In this document: in pieces, positions 45,498 to 55,031 of the stretch
Layout: each line of letters begins with the position of its first letter
Position numbering within the stretch: the first letter of the stretch is position 1
NCBI RefSeq assembly: GCF_024707545.1
Contig: NZ_CP062229.1
Coordinates: 5,437,501-5,501,500, forward strand
Direction: 5' to 3'
Origin: Mesorhizobium onobrychidis
Lineage (GTDB): Bacteria > Pseudomonadota > Alphaproteobacteria > Rhizobiales > Rhizobiaceae
Length of the DNA: 64,000 bases
The notes under the pieces: generated by a model
Seen by the model: the letters and a program-made list of their open reading frames with translations, nothing else
The model's database searches: none
What the model was told of the DNA's origin: nothing
Position numbers and translations under genes: made by a program

Positions 45498-46751
45498 ATG
45501 AGCAACAGGTGGCCCCACCTCGACTACCTCGGTTGGCGCGAGACGTGCTCCGCGCTGCATCTTTATTTGCAGATCGCCGGCAAATATCGGCTGGCTCACA
45601 CCCCGTGGCTCAACCATTCCTGGAACGCGACCTTTTATGTCACGCCTAACGGCCTGACATCCTCGCCGATCCCCGACGGCCCTGGCATCGAAATCCTGTT
45701 CGACCTTCGAGACCACATGGTGATGGGCACGAGCGGCGACGGCCGCAAGGTGTCTTTTGCGCTCGGGCCGACCACGGTCGCGGCATTCCACGCCAGTTTC
45801 GTCCGGCTGGTTTCCGAACTCGGCGGCACGCCGACCTTCAACGGCCAGCCGAACGAAGTGCCGGACCCCGTACCGTTCAACGAGGATCATCGCGAACGGC
45901 CCTATGACCGCGACGCCGTTCAACGCTTCCATCACGCGTCGATGGCGGTCGACAGGGTATTCAAGACGTTCCGGACCTCCTTTCTCGGCAAATGCAGCCC
46001 CGTTCACCTGTTCTGGGGCGCTCTCGATCTGGCCGTTACCCGCTTTTCGGGGCGGCGCGCGCCTCTCCATGGCGGCGGCATTCCCGCATTGCCGGACGAC
46101 GTGACGCAGGAGGCCTACGACCGCGAGGTCTCCTCGGCTGGCTTCTGGCCGGGCGGCGGCGGCATCGATTATCCCGCCTTCTACGCCTACGCCTATCCTA
46201 CGCCGAACGGCTTTCGAGGGGCATCGGTCCGGCCGGATGCCGCGTTCTGGCATGATGGCCTGTCGGAGTTCATCCTGCCCTACGAGGCGGTGCAGTCGGC
46301 GGCCGATGGCGATGAAGCACTTCTGGCGTTTCTCGTCTCGACCTACGAGGCCGCCGCCGATCTCGGAGGATGGGACCGCGATCTGCTGGAGTGTATGCAA
46401 GGGCGGCCGGGGCAGGTCCGGCCACCACACGCCGAGCTGCCGAAGAAGGCCCCTTCATCGACCGACGAAAAGGTTGAACGGGAGGATGGCGCATCCAAGG
46501 GACGCTACCGGATGGTCATCGATGGCGTCGAAGCCGAGATGACCTATAGCCGGGCCGGCGAAGGGTTGATCATCATCGACCATACAGAAGTCCCAGCAGC
46601 CTTGCGGGGCCGCAAGGTCGGCGAGCAAATGGTGCGCCAGGCGGTCGAGGATGCCCGACGCGAAAAGGTCAATATCATTCCGCTTTGTCCGTTCGCAAAA
46701 GCGCAGATCGACCGTCATCCAGAATGGCAGGACGTGCTGCGCCGGTCATAG
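45498..46751 (+). CDS. DUF5996 protein fused to a GNAT-like acetyltransferase domain
   Basis: 417 residues from the ATG at 45498, with GGAG 10 nt upstream. Residues 1-310 are the DUF5996 family: WPHLDYLGWRETCSALHLYLQ, NHSWNATFYVTPNGLTSSPI, FWGALDLAVTRFSGRRAP and FYAYAYPTPNG. After a charged linker (PKKAPSSTDEKVERED) the last 95 residues are a YidJ/COG2388-type GNAT domain with AEMTYSRAGEGLIIIDHTEV, ALRGRKVGEQMVRQAVEDAR and LCPFAKAQIDRHPEW. The fusion suggests the two act together; no substrate is known. Confidence 0.85.
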   Translation: MSNRWPHLDYLGWRETCSALHLYLQIAGKYRLAHTPWLNHSWNATFYVTPNGLTSSPIPDGPGIEILFDLRDHMVMGTSGDGRKVSFALGPTTVAAFHASFVRLVSELGGTPTFNGQPNEVPDPVPFNEDHRERPYDRDAVQRFHHASMAVDRVFKTFRTSFLGKCSPVHLFWGALDLAVTRFSGRRAPLHGGGIPALPDDVTQEAYDREVSSAGFWPGGGGIDYPAFYAYAYPTPNGFRGASVRPDAAFWHDGLSEFILPYEAVQSAADGDEALLAFLVSTYEAAADLGGWDRDLLECMQGRPGQVRPPHAELPKKAPSSTDEKVEREDGASKGRYRMVIDGVEAEMTYSRAGEGLIIIDHTEVPAALRGRKVGEQMVRQAVEDARREKVNIIPLCPFAKAQIDRHPEWQDVLRRS

Positions 46752-46927
46752 GCTGCCAACAGCACTAATCCGACCACGCGGATTGCTCGGCTTCCCATCG
46801 CAGGAACCGAAGGTGACCGTGCCTTGCTTTCTACCCAAAGGGGAAAAGCTGATAGCATAACGACTGCTTTTGAGCTTCGTGCAGATCGTTGCGAACGTCT
46901 TGAATGAGGCCGGTTGCTGAACGGCAG

Positions 46928-47203
46928 CTATCCGCCGAATTCCACCCATAGCGGACTCTCCCGGCCAAGACTGCCGGGCGGCAATGCCTCTATCTCTGCC
47001 GGAGAGATCACCTTTGCCGCTTCCTGAAAGCAGACATAGCCAGCGACCACGCTGGAGGTCATGGACGCGCCAATTGCCGACCTTCCGGGCGCTTCTCCAG
47101 AGCCGCCGTTCGCGCTTGAGTTGACCCAATCCGGCCATCCGCGATCGAGCAGGGTACGACGGAAGTTGACCGCTAACGCGACATTGATTCCACTGAACAT
47201 CAC
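46928..47203 (-). CDS. Hypothetical small protein downstream of a methyltransferase
   Basis: 91 residues at most, from GTG-ATG at 47203/47200, reading MFSGINVALAVNFRRTLLDR then GRSAIGASMTSSVVAGYVCF and EVFGG-like end LWVEFGG. The start is 4 nt after the methyltransferase stop, so it could be co-translated. The composition is plausible but no family is recognised and the gene may be spurious. Confidence 0.35.
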   Translation of the reverse strand: MMFSGINVALAVNFRRTLLDRGWPDWVNSSANGGSGEAPGRSAIGASMTSSVVAGYVCFQEAAKVISPAEIEALPPGSLGRESPLWVEFGG

Positions 47204-47206
47204 CGG

Positions 47207-48001
47207 TCATGTAACCGCAACCTTGTCCGCGACAAAAAGGTACCGATTGAGGCTGAAGAAGAACTTTCCCTGCTTGCCAAGTTCAGAAAACTCAGCAAGC
47301 CAAGCGTTTGCTTCCTCCTGGGACACGCCTCTGCGCCCGACTACAAAGGACGCCATGATAGCCAGCATGCGTCTGGCGTAGGTATTGTCGTGGTACTCGG
47401 GATTGAACATCGGAATCACATCGCGTTGTCGAATCGTGAACCCGGCGTCGCGGAGCTGCCCCGACAAGGTCCGGGGTAGCCCGCCGTGTACAAAATGTTC
47501 GTCCCAAGCCGAAAGCACCCGCTCCATGCGCGGCTGATCGCCCGTGTAAATTACCAACGAATCGTAGTCCGTATCCAGAGCAACCACGCGACCGCCCGGG
47601 CGCGTTACCCGGTAAAGCTCCGCGAGCGCTGCCGGAATATCGGCAACATATTCGTAGACCTGAGTTGATACGGCAGCATCGAAATCATCGTCCGGATAGG
47701 GCAGTTTGGTTGCCTCCGCCCGCAGGAATTCGGCCCAAGGCCGATTGGCGCAACGTTTTCTGGACATGGCCAGCATGTCGTCGCTGATGTCGATACCGCA
47801 CACACGGCCGTCGGGCCCGACGGAAGCTGCCATGTCATAAGCCAGGAGTCCGGGGCCAGAACCGATGTCGAGAATCCGTTCGCCCTCCCTCAGCTGCAGT
47901 GCCTTCAGCACTTGGCACCGCTGTTCGACCACGTCGGGAGTCAAATAGAGCGCTTCGACCTTTCGGCTGGTCTCTTCGTCAAATTCCAGCCCGCCGCTCA
48001 T
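47207..48001 (-). CDS. Class I SAM-dependent methyltransferase
   Basis: 264 residues from the ATG at 48001 (MSGGLEFDEETSRKVEALYL). ILDIGSGPGLLAYDMAASV near residue 45 is the SAM-binding motif I, GRVCGIDISDDML follows, and DFDAAVSTQVYEYVADI near residue 110 is the motif IV region. The C-terminal 110 residues (RDVIPMFNPEYHDNTYARR) resemble arsenite/ubiquinone-type small-molecule methyltransferases but give no certain substrate. It is divergent from the second methyltransferase at 48465. Confidence 0.88.
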   Translation of the reverse strand: MSGGLEFDEETSRKVEALYLTPDVVEQRCQVLKALQLREGERILDIGSGPGLLAYDMAASVGPDGRVCGIDISDDMLAMSRKRCANRPWAEFLRAEATKLPYPDDDFDAAVSTQVYEYVADIPAALAELYRVTRPGGRVVALDTDYDSLVIYTGDQPRMERVLSAWDEHFVHGGLPRTLSGQLRDAGFTIRQRDVIPMFNPEYHDNTYARRMLAIMASFVVGRRGVSQEEANAWLAEFSELGKQGKFFFSLNRYLFVADKVAVT

Positions 48002-48464
48002 TTTTGATGTGCCCTCTCTCCACTGGGCGCTAGCCGCCGCGAAAAGCATGTGGCTTCAGATTATCACGTCCGCTTTCCGACGATGAGTCTCTTTGAGAGC
48101 ATTGCAGTCCCATGGTAGCGGGAGCAACTCGCCGTAAAAAGCGGCTCGAGCATTGCCAGCTATGCGGGAACAATCCGGTAATTGGAGATTGATGGCTGCT
48201 TTTCCGCTTTCCACCCGATTGAGACGTAGAACGCTCCATCGCGGTATAATCCGAGCCCAAGTGCCGGCCGTCTCGGCCGCGCCATTTCCGGGCATTCGCC
48301 GAGACAGCAGTAGAGGTCTCGTTAGGGGTGGGTGAGCGGACCTTCCTAGCGATCTGCTCTGTTTCCATCGCGGGTTGCTGGTTGACATACACGCGCTTTA
48401 TGATCGTTGCTTCGAGCTCTGATCGGGCCGTTGCCCGAGCGGCTCATTGGGCGGGAGGGAGTCT
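48002..48464. other. Intergenic stretch of about 460 bases between divergent methyltransferases
   Basis: No gene is supported. It must hold promoters for the minus-strand gene starting at 48001 and the plus-strand gene starting at 48465, but I could not locate boxes or operators. Confidence 0.35.
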
Positions 48465-49289
48465 ATGGCCCAGCAGGAGCAGTGGCAGCTGGAAGGCAGC
48501 GCCGCGGAACTCTACGAGCGCTACCTGGTCCCGGCAATCACAGCCCTGTGGGCTGCCGACCTGATGGATCGTGCTGCGCCTCAATCTGGTGAGCGGATTC
48601 TGGACGTAGCTTGCGGCACCGGCGTGGTGGCACGCTCGGCGGCCGAGCGTATGGGAAGTGGGCAGGTCGTCGGCCTCGACATCAACACCGGCATGCTTGC
48701 CGTTGCTCGATCGCACCCGAGAGGCGCTGGACCGCGCATCGACTGGCACGAGGGAAGCGCGCTCGAAATGCCGTTCCCTGACTCCACCTTCGATCTGGTT
48801 CTTTGCCAGCTCGGGCTACAGTTTTTTCCGGACCGATCGAGTGCGCTACGTGAGATGTTCCGGGTTCTGGTGCCTGACGGCCGACTGGCCTTAAACGTTT
48901 TCAGCGCTATTGAGCACACTCCTGCGGCAAAGGCGCTGGCGGATGCCTTGGATCGGCATCTCGGTCCAGGCGCTTCGGCAACGAAACGGTCCGAGCATTC
49001 ACTCGCCGATACGGACGAGCTTTACCGATTGGTGGCCGGGGCGGGATTTCGTCAGGTGACCATCCACACGACGCCACAGAACATCCGATTCCCCTCGTCA
49101 AAGGAATATGTGCGACTACAGCTGGCAGCGACTCCGCAGGCTGGGCTGGTCAGCGGAATGGATGCCGGACATCGGGACGCAGTCATCGCAGCGATCACGG
49201 GTGATCTAAATTCTTCGCTGGCAATCTATTCAACTGGAGGGGAGCTGACGTTCCCCCAAGAGGCTCACGTCTTACTCGCACGCAGATAG
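48465..49289 (+). CDS. Class I SAM-dependent methyltransferase, UbiE-like
   Basis: 274 residues from the ATG at 48465, preceded by GGGAGG. RILDVACGTGVVARSAAERM near residue 45 binds SAM; VVGLDINTGMLAVA and FDLVLCQLGLQFFPDRSSAL are motifs II and IV. The ending EAHVLLARR and helical lid (AAKALADALDRHLG) fit UbiE/Coq5-like small-molecule methyltransferases. No operon partner; the DUF1127 gene downstream is on the other strand. Confidence 0.9.
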   Translation: MAQQEQWQLEGSAAELYERYLVPAITALWAADLMDRAAPQSGERILDVACGTGVVARSAAERMGSGQVVGLDINTGMLAVARSHPRGAGPRIDWHEGSALEMPFPDSTFDLVLCQLGLQFFPDRSSALREMFRVLVPDGRLALNVFSAIEHTPAAKALADALDRHLGPGASATKRSEHSLADTDELYRLVAGAGFRQVTIHTTPQNIRFPSSKEYVRLQLAATPQAGLVSGMDAGHRDAVIAAITGDLNSSLAIYSTGGELTFPQEAHVLLARR

Positions 49290-49515
49290 CAGCTGTCGTT
49301 GCGCCATGAGCATCGCTATGACGCTCGATTCCTCCCGACGGTCGGGATCCGGAACCGACCGTCGATAAGCACATCGCTGGAAGAGTATTTGACCGGACCA
49401 GCTAAGGGGTCCTGGAAGGCGCCTGTCGTGACCCTCCGCCGATCCTGAAAGAGTAGTTGGATCAGGCGCTTGAGCGTTCCGTTGCCTGAGGTCACTTTTC
49501 GGCGGGTTTCACAAT

Positions 49516-49770
49516 TCACCGCATCGACATCAACGTCGTCATCAGACCGGCTTTGATTTCAAGTATGGGCTTTGGCTCAACCGCGTCGGCAGCCGGATAG
49601 CCGATGTCTTCCAACTCATCGACCGTCAAACCCTTGAGGGCCCTGCGTCTCCCAGCAATCTGGTGTCGCCTTTCGATCGCCGCGACAATAGTCGCTGCAC
49701 TCTCCACCAATGATTTGATGATGCCGCCCTTCGGCAGGTCGTAGCTTGTCTTAAATCCCGATTGTGCCAT
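49516..49770 (-). CDS. DUF1127-like small protein
   Basis: 84 residues. The core AGRRRALKGLTVDELEDIGY near residue 40 is the arginine-rich DUF1127/YjiS motif; the ends differ from typical 45-50 residue members. In alphaproteobacteria such proteins act in phosphate, RNA or stress responses by interacting with RNA or partner proteins. It is located alone on the minus strand upstream of the BTAD regulator. Confidence 0.75.
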   Translation of the reverse strand: MAQSGFKTSYDLPKGGIIKSLVESAATIVAAIERRHQIAGRRRALKGLTVDELEDIGYPAADAVEPKPILEIKAGLMTTLMSMR

Positions 49771-49945
49771 TTTGGCCTCCCATCATTGAGCACGATGGGA
49801 ATAGCTTGTCATGGCTGCGATTTGCAGCTGTTCGACTATGCGTGAATAACGGAGCGAAGCCGCCCACGGTGCCGCTAAATCTGCGTTAAATCACTCGTCA
49901 CGGGTGTTATCATGTCTTGAATATCGACAATGCCGGAGCAGGATC

Positions 49946-51940
49946 GTGCGCGTTCGCTTGCTAGGTGGCTTCGAGGTTGTTTCCCCTCAGGGTCAAACGA
50001 TTCGATTTGCCACGCGCAAGACATCGCTCCTCTTCGCCGCACTGGTTTTGGCAGGTCGCAGAGGCGTTCGGCGGGACGCATTATCTGAAGCCTTTTGGTC
50101 CGGTCGCGGCGACGCGCAAGCGCGCAACAGTCTGCGTCAGGCATTGGTCGACATCAGGCGCTCGTTCCCGGCCGGCAATGGTGCGGCGATCCACGTCGAG
50201 GGAGATTTGGATACCGTCACCCTAGTGGCCGGTTCTGACGAGGTCGATATATGGGTTTTCGATCAGAAGATTCAGGCGAGCCAGATCGCTGGTCTCGCCT
50301 CTGCGGCTGATCTCTACGGAGGCGATGTACTGGGGAGTGAATCGATCCCCGACGGGCTCGACGGGTGGTTTGCGCCGCATCAGAGCAGTTATCGGCGAAA
50401 GGCCTTACAGTTGGTAGAGCGATTGAGCCTTGCTCCGCCTGCTGTTGGTTCCACGGAGGAGTTAGCGTGCGAACGGCTCGCGGAAAGGCTGCTGGCTTCG
50501 GATCCCACCGCCGAGGAAGCTCATCGCGCACTGATCAGGCTCTATCGGCATCGTGGGAAGGCGAACGCAGCCTTACGGCAATTTCTCCTTTGTAGAGAAG
50601 CGCTGCAACGCGACCTTGGCGTGGAGCCCGAGGAGGCAACCCGGGCGCTGATCGACGATCAACACGGGGCAGAGAAGCGGTCGGAAGAGCCGCCAATCAT
50701 GCCCCCACGGGACCATGCGATCTCGGCGGTACCGCTCGAAAGAGATCAGCCATCGGTGGTCGTCTTGCCGTTCGAGAATCTGAGTGGCCCCGACGATGAT
50801 TTTCTCGTCGAAGGCGTAGTGGAGGAAATAACCGCGACCCTCTCTCGTGTGCGTGACTTCTTCGTCATCGCGCGTCAGTCGGCCTATGCCTATAAGGGCC
50901 GCTTTGTCGACCTGCCGGAGATTGGCAAGGAACTGGGCATCCAATATGCGGTCGAGGGCACGGTGCGCCGGGCAGCGGACCGTGTGCGGGTTTCCGTCAA
51001 GCTCGTGGACACCAAGACGCGAGCCCAAATCTGGTCCGAGCGATATGACCGCGCCGCGACCGACATTTTTGCGTTGCAGGACGAGATAGCTGGGCATGTG
51101 GCAGGCGCCATCCACCCGGCATTGCTGAATGCCGAGATCGAACAGGCCAGACGAAAGCAGCCCGACAACCTGAGGGCCTATGAACTGGTGCTGAGAGCTT
51201 ATCCGAACGTCTGGAGTGCGACTGTCGAAGACAACCGACGGGCCATATCGCTCCTTGAGCAAGCCATCACGACCGACCCGGATTACGGACGCGCGCATGC
51301 GTTGCTCGCTTGGGGCCACTCGCAAAACGTGGTCTATCTCTGGGCGTCCGATCCAGCGACGGAACGGGCGCTCGCGCTGGCCGAGGCCGAGAAGGCGTCG
51401 CGACTGACAAGCAATGACCCGATGGCATTGACGGCGATCGGAGCAGCGCTCACCATGTGTTCGGGCGATCAAGATCGAGCGGCAGCTTATGTCGAAAAGG
51501 CGCTTGCTCTCGACCCGAACAGCGCCTGGGCCTGGGCCCGTTTCGGCTGGATCGAGATTTTTCGCGACCATCCCAAGACGGCTAGGGAATGTTTCGAGCG
51601 GGCGCTCGCACTCAGCCCGTTCGATTTGCTGGAACACAACTTCAGGGCGGGTATCGCAGTCACCTACGGGCTTGAGGGCGACTATGCCTTGGCGGCCAAG
51701 CTCACACAGAGAATGCTGGACAAAAACCCGCAATTGACATGGGCCTATCGCCAGCTCGCTTCGTTCTCGGCGTCGGCTGGAGATCTGCCGACCGCAAGCG
51801 ATGCAATCGCTAAGCTGCGGGCGGCAAATCCCCGCGTCTCGATCGCGGTCATGAAGACAAGCCACCCGCTGCGCCACATTCCGCGACTGTTCGACATGTT
51901 TGTGGAAGGGTGGCGGCTGGCTGGCTTGCCCGAAGAATGA
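49946..51940 (+). CDS. BTAD/SARP-type regulator with TolB-like and TPR domains
   Basis: 664 residues from a GTG at 49946 with GGAGCAGGA upstream. The N-terminus VRLLGGFEVVSPQGQTI and LRQALVDIRRSF form a winged-helix OmpR-like domain with the BTAD helical domain behind it (EEAHRALIRLYRHRGKANAA, LQRDLGVEPEEATR). Residues 270-400 are TolB-N-like (VVVLPFENLSGPDDDF, EGVVEEITATLSRV, RQSAYAYKG). TPR repeats follow to residue 640. Similar proteins are DNA-binding regulators or adenylate-cyclase-linked; the output gene is unknown. It shares its C-terminal architecture with the cyclase-type protein at 53106. Confidence 0.88.
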   Translation: MRVRLLGGFEVVSPQGQTIRFATRKTSLLFAALVLAGRRGVRRDALSEAFWSGRGDAQARNSLRQALVDIRRSFPAGNGAAIHVEGDLDTVTLVAGSDEVDIWVFDQKIQASQIAGLASAADLYGGDVLGSESIPDGLDGWFAPHQSSYRRKALQLVERLSLAPPAVGSTEELACERLAERLLASDPTAEEAHRALIRLYRHRGKANAALRQFLLCREALQRDLGVEPEEATRALIDDQHGAEKRSEEPPIMPPRDHAISAVPLERDQPSVVVLPFENLSGPDDDFLVEGVVEEITATLSRVRDFFVIARQSAYAYKGRFVDLPEIGKELGIQYAVEGTVRRAADRVRVSVKLVDTKTRAQIWSERYDRAATDIFALQDEIAGHVAGAIHPALLNAEIEQARRKQPDNLRAYELVLRAYPNVWSATVEDNRRAISLLEQAITTDPDYGRAHALLAWGHSQNVVYLWASDPATERALALAEAEKASRLTSNDPMALTAIGAALTMCSGDQDRAAAYVEKALALDPNSAWAWARFGWIEIFRDHPKTARECFERALALSPFDLLEHNFRAGIAVTYGLEGDYALAAKLTQRMLDKNPQLTWAYRQLASFSASAGDLPTASDAIAKLRAANPRVSIAVMKTSHPLRHIPRLFDMFVEGWRLAGLPEE

Positions 51941-52193
51941 GCGGTAGCTCGGCTACGCCAAAGTGCCTGCCCTTGAGGCGCGCAGCCGGGCCGAATATCA
52001 TGCCTGGATCGATCATCCAAATGGCAGCTTTCCGTCCTGCTGACGTCCGTTCGAACTCGTCGCAGTCTATGACCGAACTGGGTCATGAGTGCTGGTTCGG
52101 CTGAACGTTCGTTTCCGAGATGCCTATTGGCGGCAGGAAGGTCCGGTCAGGGTCAAGGAGCGCCGCTTCAGGATAGCGGCACTCCGCATTCCT

Positions 52194-52790
52194 CTACAAT
52201 TCGACTTGTTCGGAAATTGCCAATGCGTCGTCCACTTCGATGCCGAGATAGCGGACGGTGCTTTCCAGCTTCGTATGGCCAAGGAGCAACTGCACGGCGC
52301 GGATATTGCCGGTCTTCTTGTAAATCTGCGCAGCTTTCGTGCGTCTCATGGAATGAGTCCCATACCGCTTCGGATCGAGCCCTATGCTCGAAACCCATTT
52401 GTCGACAATCCTCCCATACTGCCTCGTCGACATGTGTGGTTTCGCCCGTACGCGACTTGGGAACAGATAATCGCTTTCGCTGAGACCACGACGGGCTATC
52501 CAAGCGCTGACGGCGGCTCGGGTCTGCTCCGTGATCTCGAACTGCACCGGCCGCCCGGTCTTCCTCTGAACGATCACTGCCCGATCGCGGACAGCGCCGG
52601 AAGGTGCAATGTCGCCTACAGTGATCGTAACCAGGTCGCAACCTCGAAGCTTGCTGTCGATGGCGAGATTGAAGAGTGCCAAATCCCGTTCTGCGCCCGA
52701 CACCTGCAGTCGTGTTCGAATGCTCCAGACTTCGCGCCGCTTGAGGGGTGGCTTCTGACCAACGATGTGGCCTCTATTCCATCTGGACAT
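52194..52790 (-). CDS. Short tyrosine recombinase/integrase (intact copy 2)
   Basis: 198 residues. Catalytic residues are all visible: Arg in SKLRGCDLVTI near residue 50, the H-x-x-R pair in YGTHSMRRTK near 148, and the His and Tyr in LLGHTKLESTVRYLGI near residues 170-181. It lacks the separate N-terminal core-binding domain of phage integrases, so it is about half the usual length. A broken relative is at 22985-23462. Its attachment site was not found. It lies between the two TolB/TPR genes. Confidence 0.92.
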   Translation of the reverse strand: MSRWNRGHIVGQKPPLKRREVWSIRTRLQVSGAERDLALFNLAIDSKLRGCDLVTITVGDIAPSGAVRDRAVIVQRKTGRPVQFEITEQTRAAVSAWIARRGLSESDYLFPSRVRAKPHMSTRQYGRIVDKWVSSIGLDPKRYGTHSMRRTKAAQIYKKTGNIRAVQLLLGHTKLESTVRYLGIEVDDALAISEQVEL

Positions 52791-52960
52791 GGTTCTTCTC
52801 CCATGCCGCCCTCCGCAGCCACAGCGCCCGACGCGAGCAGGCGTATCCTAGAACGGACTGAGAGCCGCGCGCAGGTTTTGCTCGAAGGGGTTATAGGGTT
52901 GCCAGACACAGGCAGCAGCTTGGTCAATAGGCGCGGTCGCGCCATATCCGGAAATTCCTC
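52300..52960. repeat. Diverged direct repeat, copy 2
   Basis: Matches 22985-23600 in the same orientation, covering most of the recombinase gene and about 170 bases upstream of it. The two copies are about 29.3 kb apart. Confidence 0.7.
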
Positions 52961-53105
52961 GTCCCGGCGAGCAAGGGCTGGAGTCGATGCTTCCCGGCGA
53001 TCCTTTGGCGGGCCCTGACCCATTCAGAAATCGCGGTTTGATGGACATCGCTACTGCTCACCAGTACAATCTCGGCTACTGCACTCTCTGGGACAATCGC
53101 GCCCT

Positions 53106-54890
53106 ATGGCCGAAGAACGTGCCCAGCGCCGCCTCGCCGCCATCCTTGCCGCAGATGTGGTCGGCTACGGCCGACTCATGGAACAGGACGAGGCCGGCAC
53201 GCTCGCGTCTCTGAGGGAACGTCGCAAGAGCATACTGGTACCGTTGGTCGCGGAACATCACGGCCGGATCGTCAAGTTGATGGGCGATGGCGTGCTCGTC
53301 GAGTTCGCCAGCGCGGTGAACGCGGTCGCCTGCGCAGTCGAATTGCAGAAGCGGATGGCGCTCGCAAACGAGGGGGTCGCCGAGGACCGCTGCGTCGTGC
53401 TCCGCGTCGGTGTCAATTTGGGCGATGTCGTCGTCGACGGCGGCGACCTCTTTGGCGATGGTGTCATAATTGCTGTGCGACTGCAGTCAATCGCGGAGCC
53501 AGGCGATGTCTACCTCGCGGGAAGCGTGCATGAGCAAATTGGTAGCAAGCTGGCGGTCGCGTTCGACGATCTCGGTCCCTGCAACATAAAAAACATTGCC
53601 AGACCGATCCGTGTACTACGCGTAAAATTGGGGAGCGAGAGGCCGTCACGACCTGCTGCGCAACAGCCCCCTCACGTCAAACCATCCATCGCGGTTCTAC
53701 CCTTCGCCAACTTGAGCGGCGACGCTGCACAGGACTACTTTATCGACGGCATTACGGAAGACATCATAACCGAATTATCGCGCTTCAACGGCTTGCTGGT
53801 CATTGCCCGGCAGTCTTCCTTTGCTTATCGGGGCAGGTCGATCGATGCTCGGCAAGTCGGTCGAGAACTTGGCGTTCAATATCTTCTCGAGGGGAGCATC
53901 CGCATCGCGGGAGCACACGTCCGCGTAACAGCCCAGCTAATCGACACTATTGGTGGCAGCCATCTCTGGGCTGAGCGCTACGATCGGGATTTTGGCGACA
54001 TTTTCGCCATTCAGGACGATATTTCCCGAGCGATCGTCAGCATGGCAGTGTTGCGCTTGCAGGACGATCGGCTTGAGCGCGTCGCCAGCAAGCCGCCACA
54101 GAGTGTCACGGCGTACGAATGGTGGCTGCGAGGCAAACGCGCTTTTTCATTACATACCACAGAGGGAATGCTTGAGGCCCGACGCCTATTCGAAAAAGCC
54201 GTCGAGGTCGATCCCAATTATGCCCGTGGCGTCGCCGGGCTCGCCTTCGTTCATAATATGGCTACGTCATACATGGATTGGGGCGTCCCTTTTGATAAAC
54301 CGCACGAATTGGCTCTGAATCTAGCGCGCAAGGCGGCTCAACTGGATCCAACCGACCATGTTGCGGAGATCATCCTGGGCTGGTGCCACATGTTTCCCCG
54401 CAAGTACAGCGAGGCGAAATGGCACTTTGATAGGGCGCATGCGCTCAACCCCAATGATGCAGATGGATTGATATATCGATCGAGCTACCTCGCTTACACC
54501 GCGCAATGCGAGGAGGCGGCTGAGACGCTGGGGCAAGCATTTCGTCTCAACCCCAGTTATCCCGATTGGTACCTGGCTTTCGGGATCATAGTTCACGTGC
54601 TGTGCCGCCGCTATGACCGTGCTCTTGAGCTCGGAGCCCAGGCTTCAAGAGACGTGTGGCCCGAGTTTCCAGGGTGGCTGGCAGTGGCTAACGCACATTT
54701 GGGAAACCTCGACGAGGCTCGATCTCTCGGGACGGCATTCTTGCGCAATGTCCGCGGCATTTGGCGCGGAGATCCAGGCGCTGACGACAAAGAGCTGATG
54801 CGCTGGTTCTTTTTTGACAATCCCATCCAGCACCAGGCTGACGTCGATCGTCTTCTTACGGGCTTTCGGCTAGCCGGGCTGCAAGTATGA
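53106..54890 (+). CDS. Class III adenylate/guanylate cyclase with TolB-like and TPR domains
   Basis: 594 residues. The N-terminus QRRLAAILAADVVGYGRLME and KLMGDGVLVEF carry the two metal-binding aspartates (D in AADVVGY and GDG) of class III cyclases; LRVGVNLGDVVVDGGDLFGDGV completes the catalytic domain to residue 170. TolB-N-like SIAVLPFANLSGDAAQDYF at 200 and TPR repeats after 350 follow. It is cytoplasmic by sequence. A paralogue with a DNA-binding front end is at 49946, with the recombinase between. Product (cAMP or cGMP) cannot be told. Confidence 0.92.
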   Translation: MAEERAQRRLAAILAADVVGYGRLMEQDEAGTLASLRERRKSILVPLVAEHHGRIVKLMGDGVLVEFASAVNAVACAVELQKRMALANEGVAEDRCVVLRVGVNLGDVVVDGGDLFGDGVIIAVRLQSIAEPGDVYLAGSVHEQIGSKLAVAFDDLGPCNIKNIARPIRVLRVKLGSERPSRPAAQQPPHVKPSIAVLPFANLSGDAAQDYFIDGITEDIITELSRFNGLLVIARQSSFAYRGRSIDARQVGRELGVQYLLEGSIRIAGAHVRVTAQLIDTIGGSHLWAERYDRDFGDIFAIQDDISRAIVSMAVLRLQDDRLERVASKPPQSVTAYEWWLRGKRAFSLHTTEGMLEARRLFEKAVEVDPNYARGVAGLAFVHNMATSYMDWGVPFDKPHELALNLARKAAQLDPTDHVAEIILGWCHMFPRKYSEAKWHFDRAHALNPNDADGLIYRSSYLAYTAQCEEAAETLGQAFRLNPSYPDWYLAFGIIVHVLCRRYDRALELGAQASRDVWPEFPGWLAVANAHLGNLDEARSLGTAFLRNVRGIWRGDPGADDKELMRWFFFDNPIQHQADVDRLLTGFRLAGLQV

Positions 54891-55031
54891 ACCGAGAGGC
54901 CGCCACGACGGCCAGTTTCGGGCGTTCGGCCGTTGCGCGAGTAGATTGTCCGGCCGCCTTGCCCAACCTGATTTCTTCGATTTTGATGCCCGCGCCGCCA
55001 ACTATCGGCTCCGAAAGCGGAGGAAATAGCG

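Noticed and set aside
44373..46430. Long open frame of 685 codons on the minus strand
   Set aside because: It lies antisense to the pirin and DUF5996-GNAT genes, which have clear family motifs and start signals. It is a GC-driven shadow.
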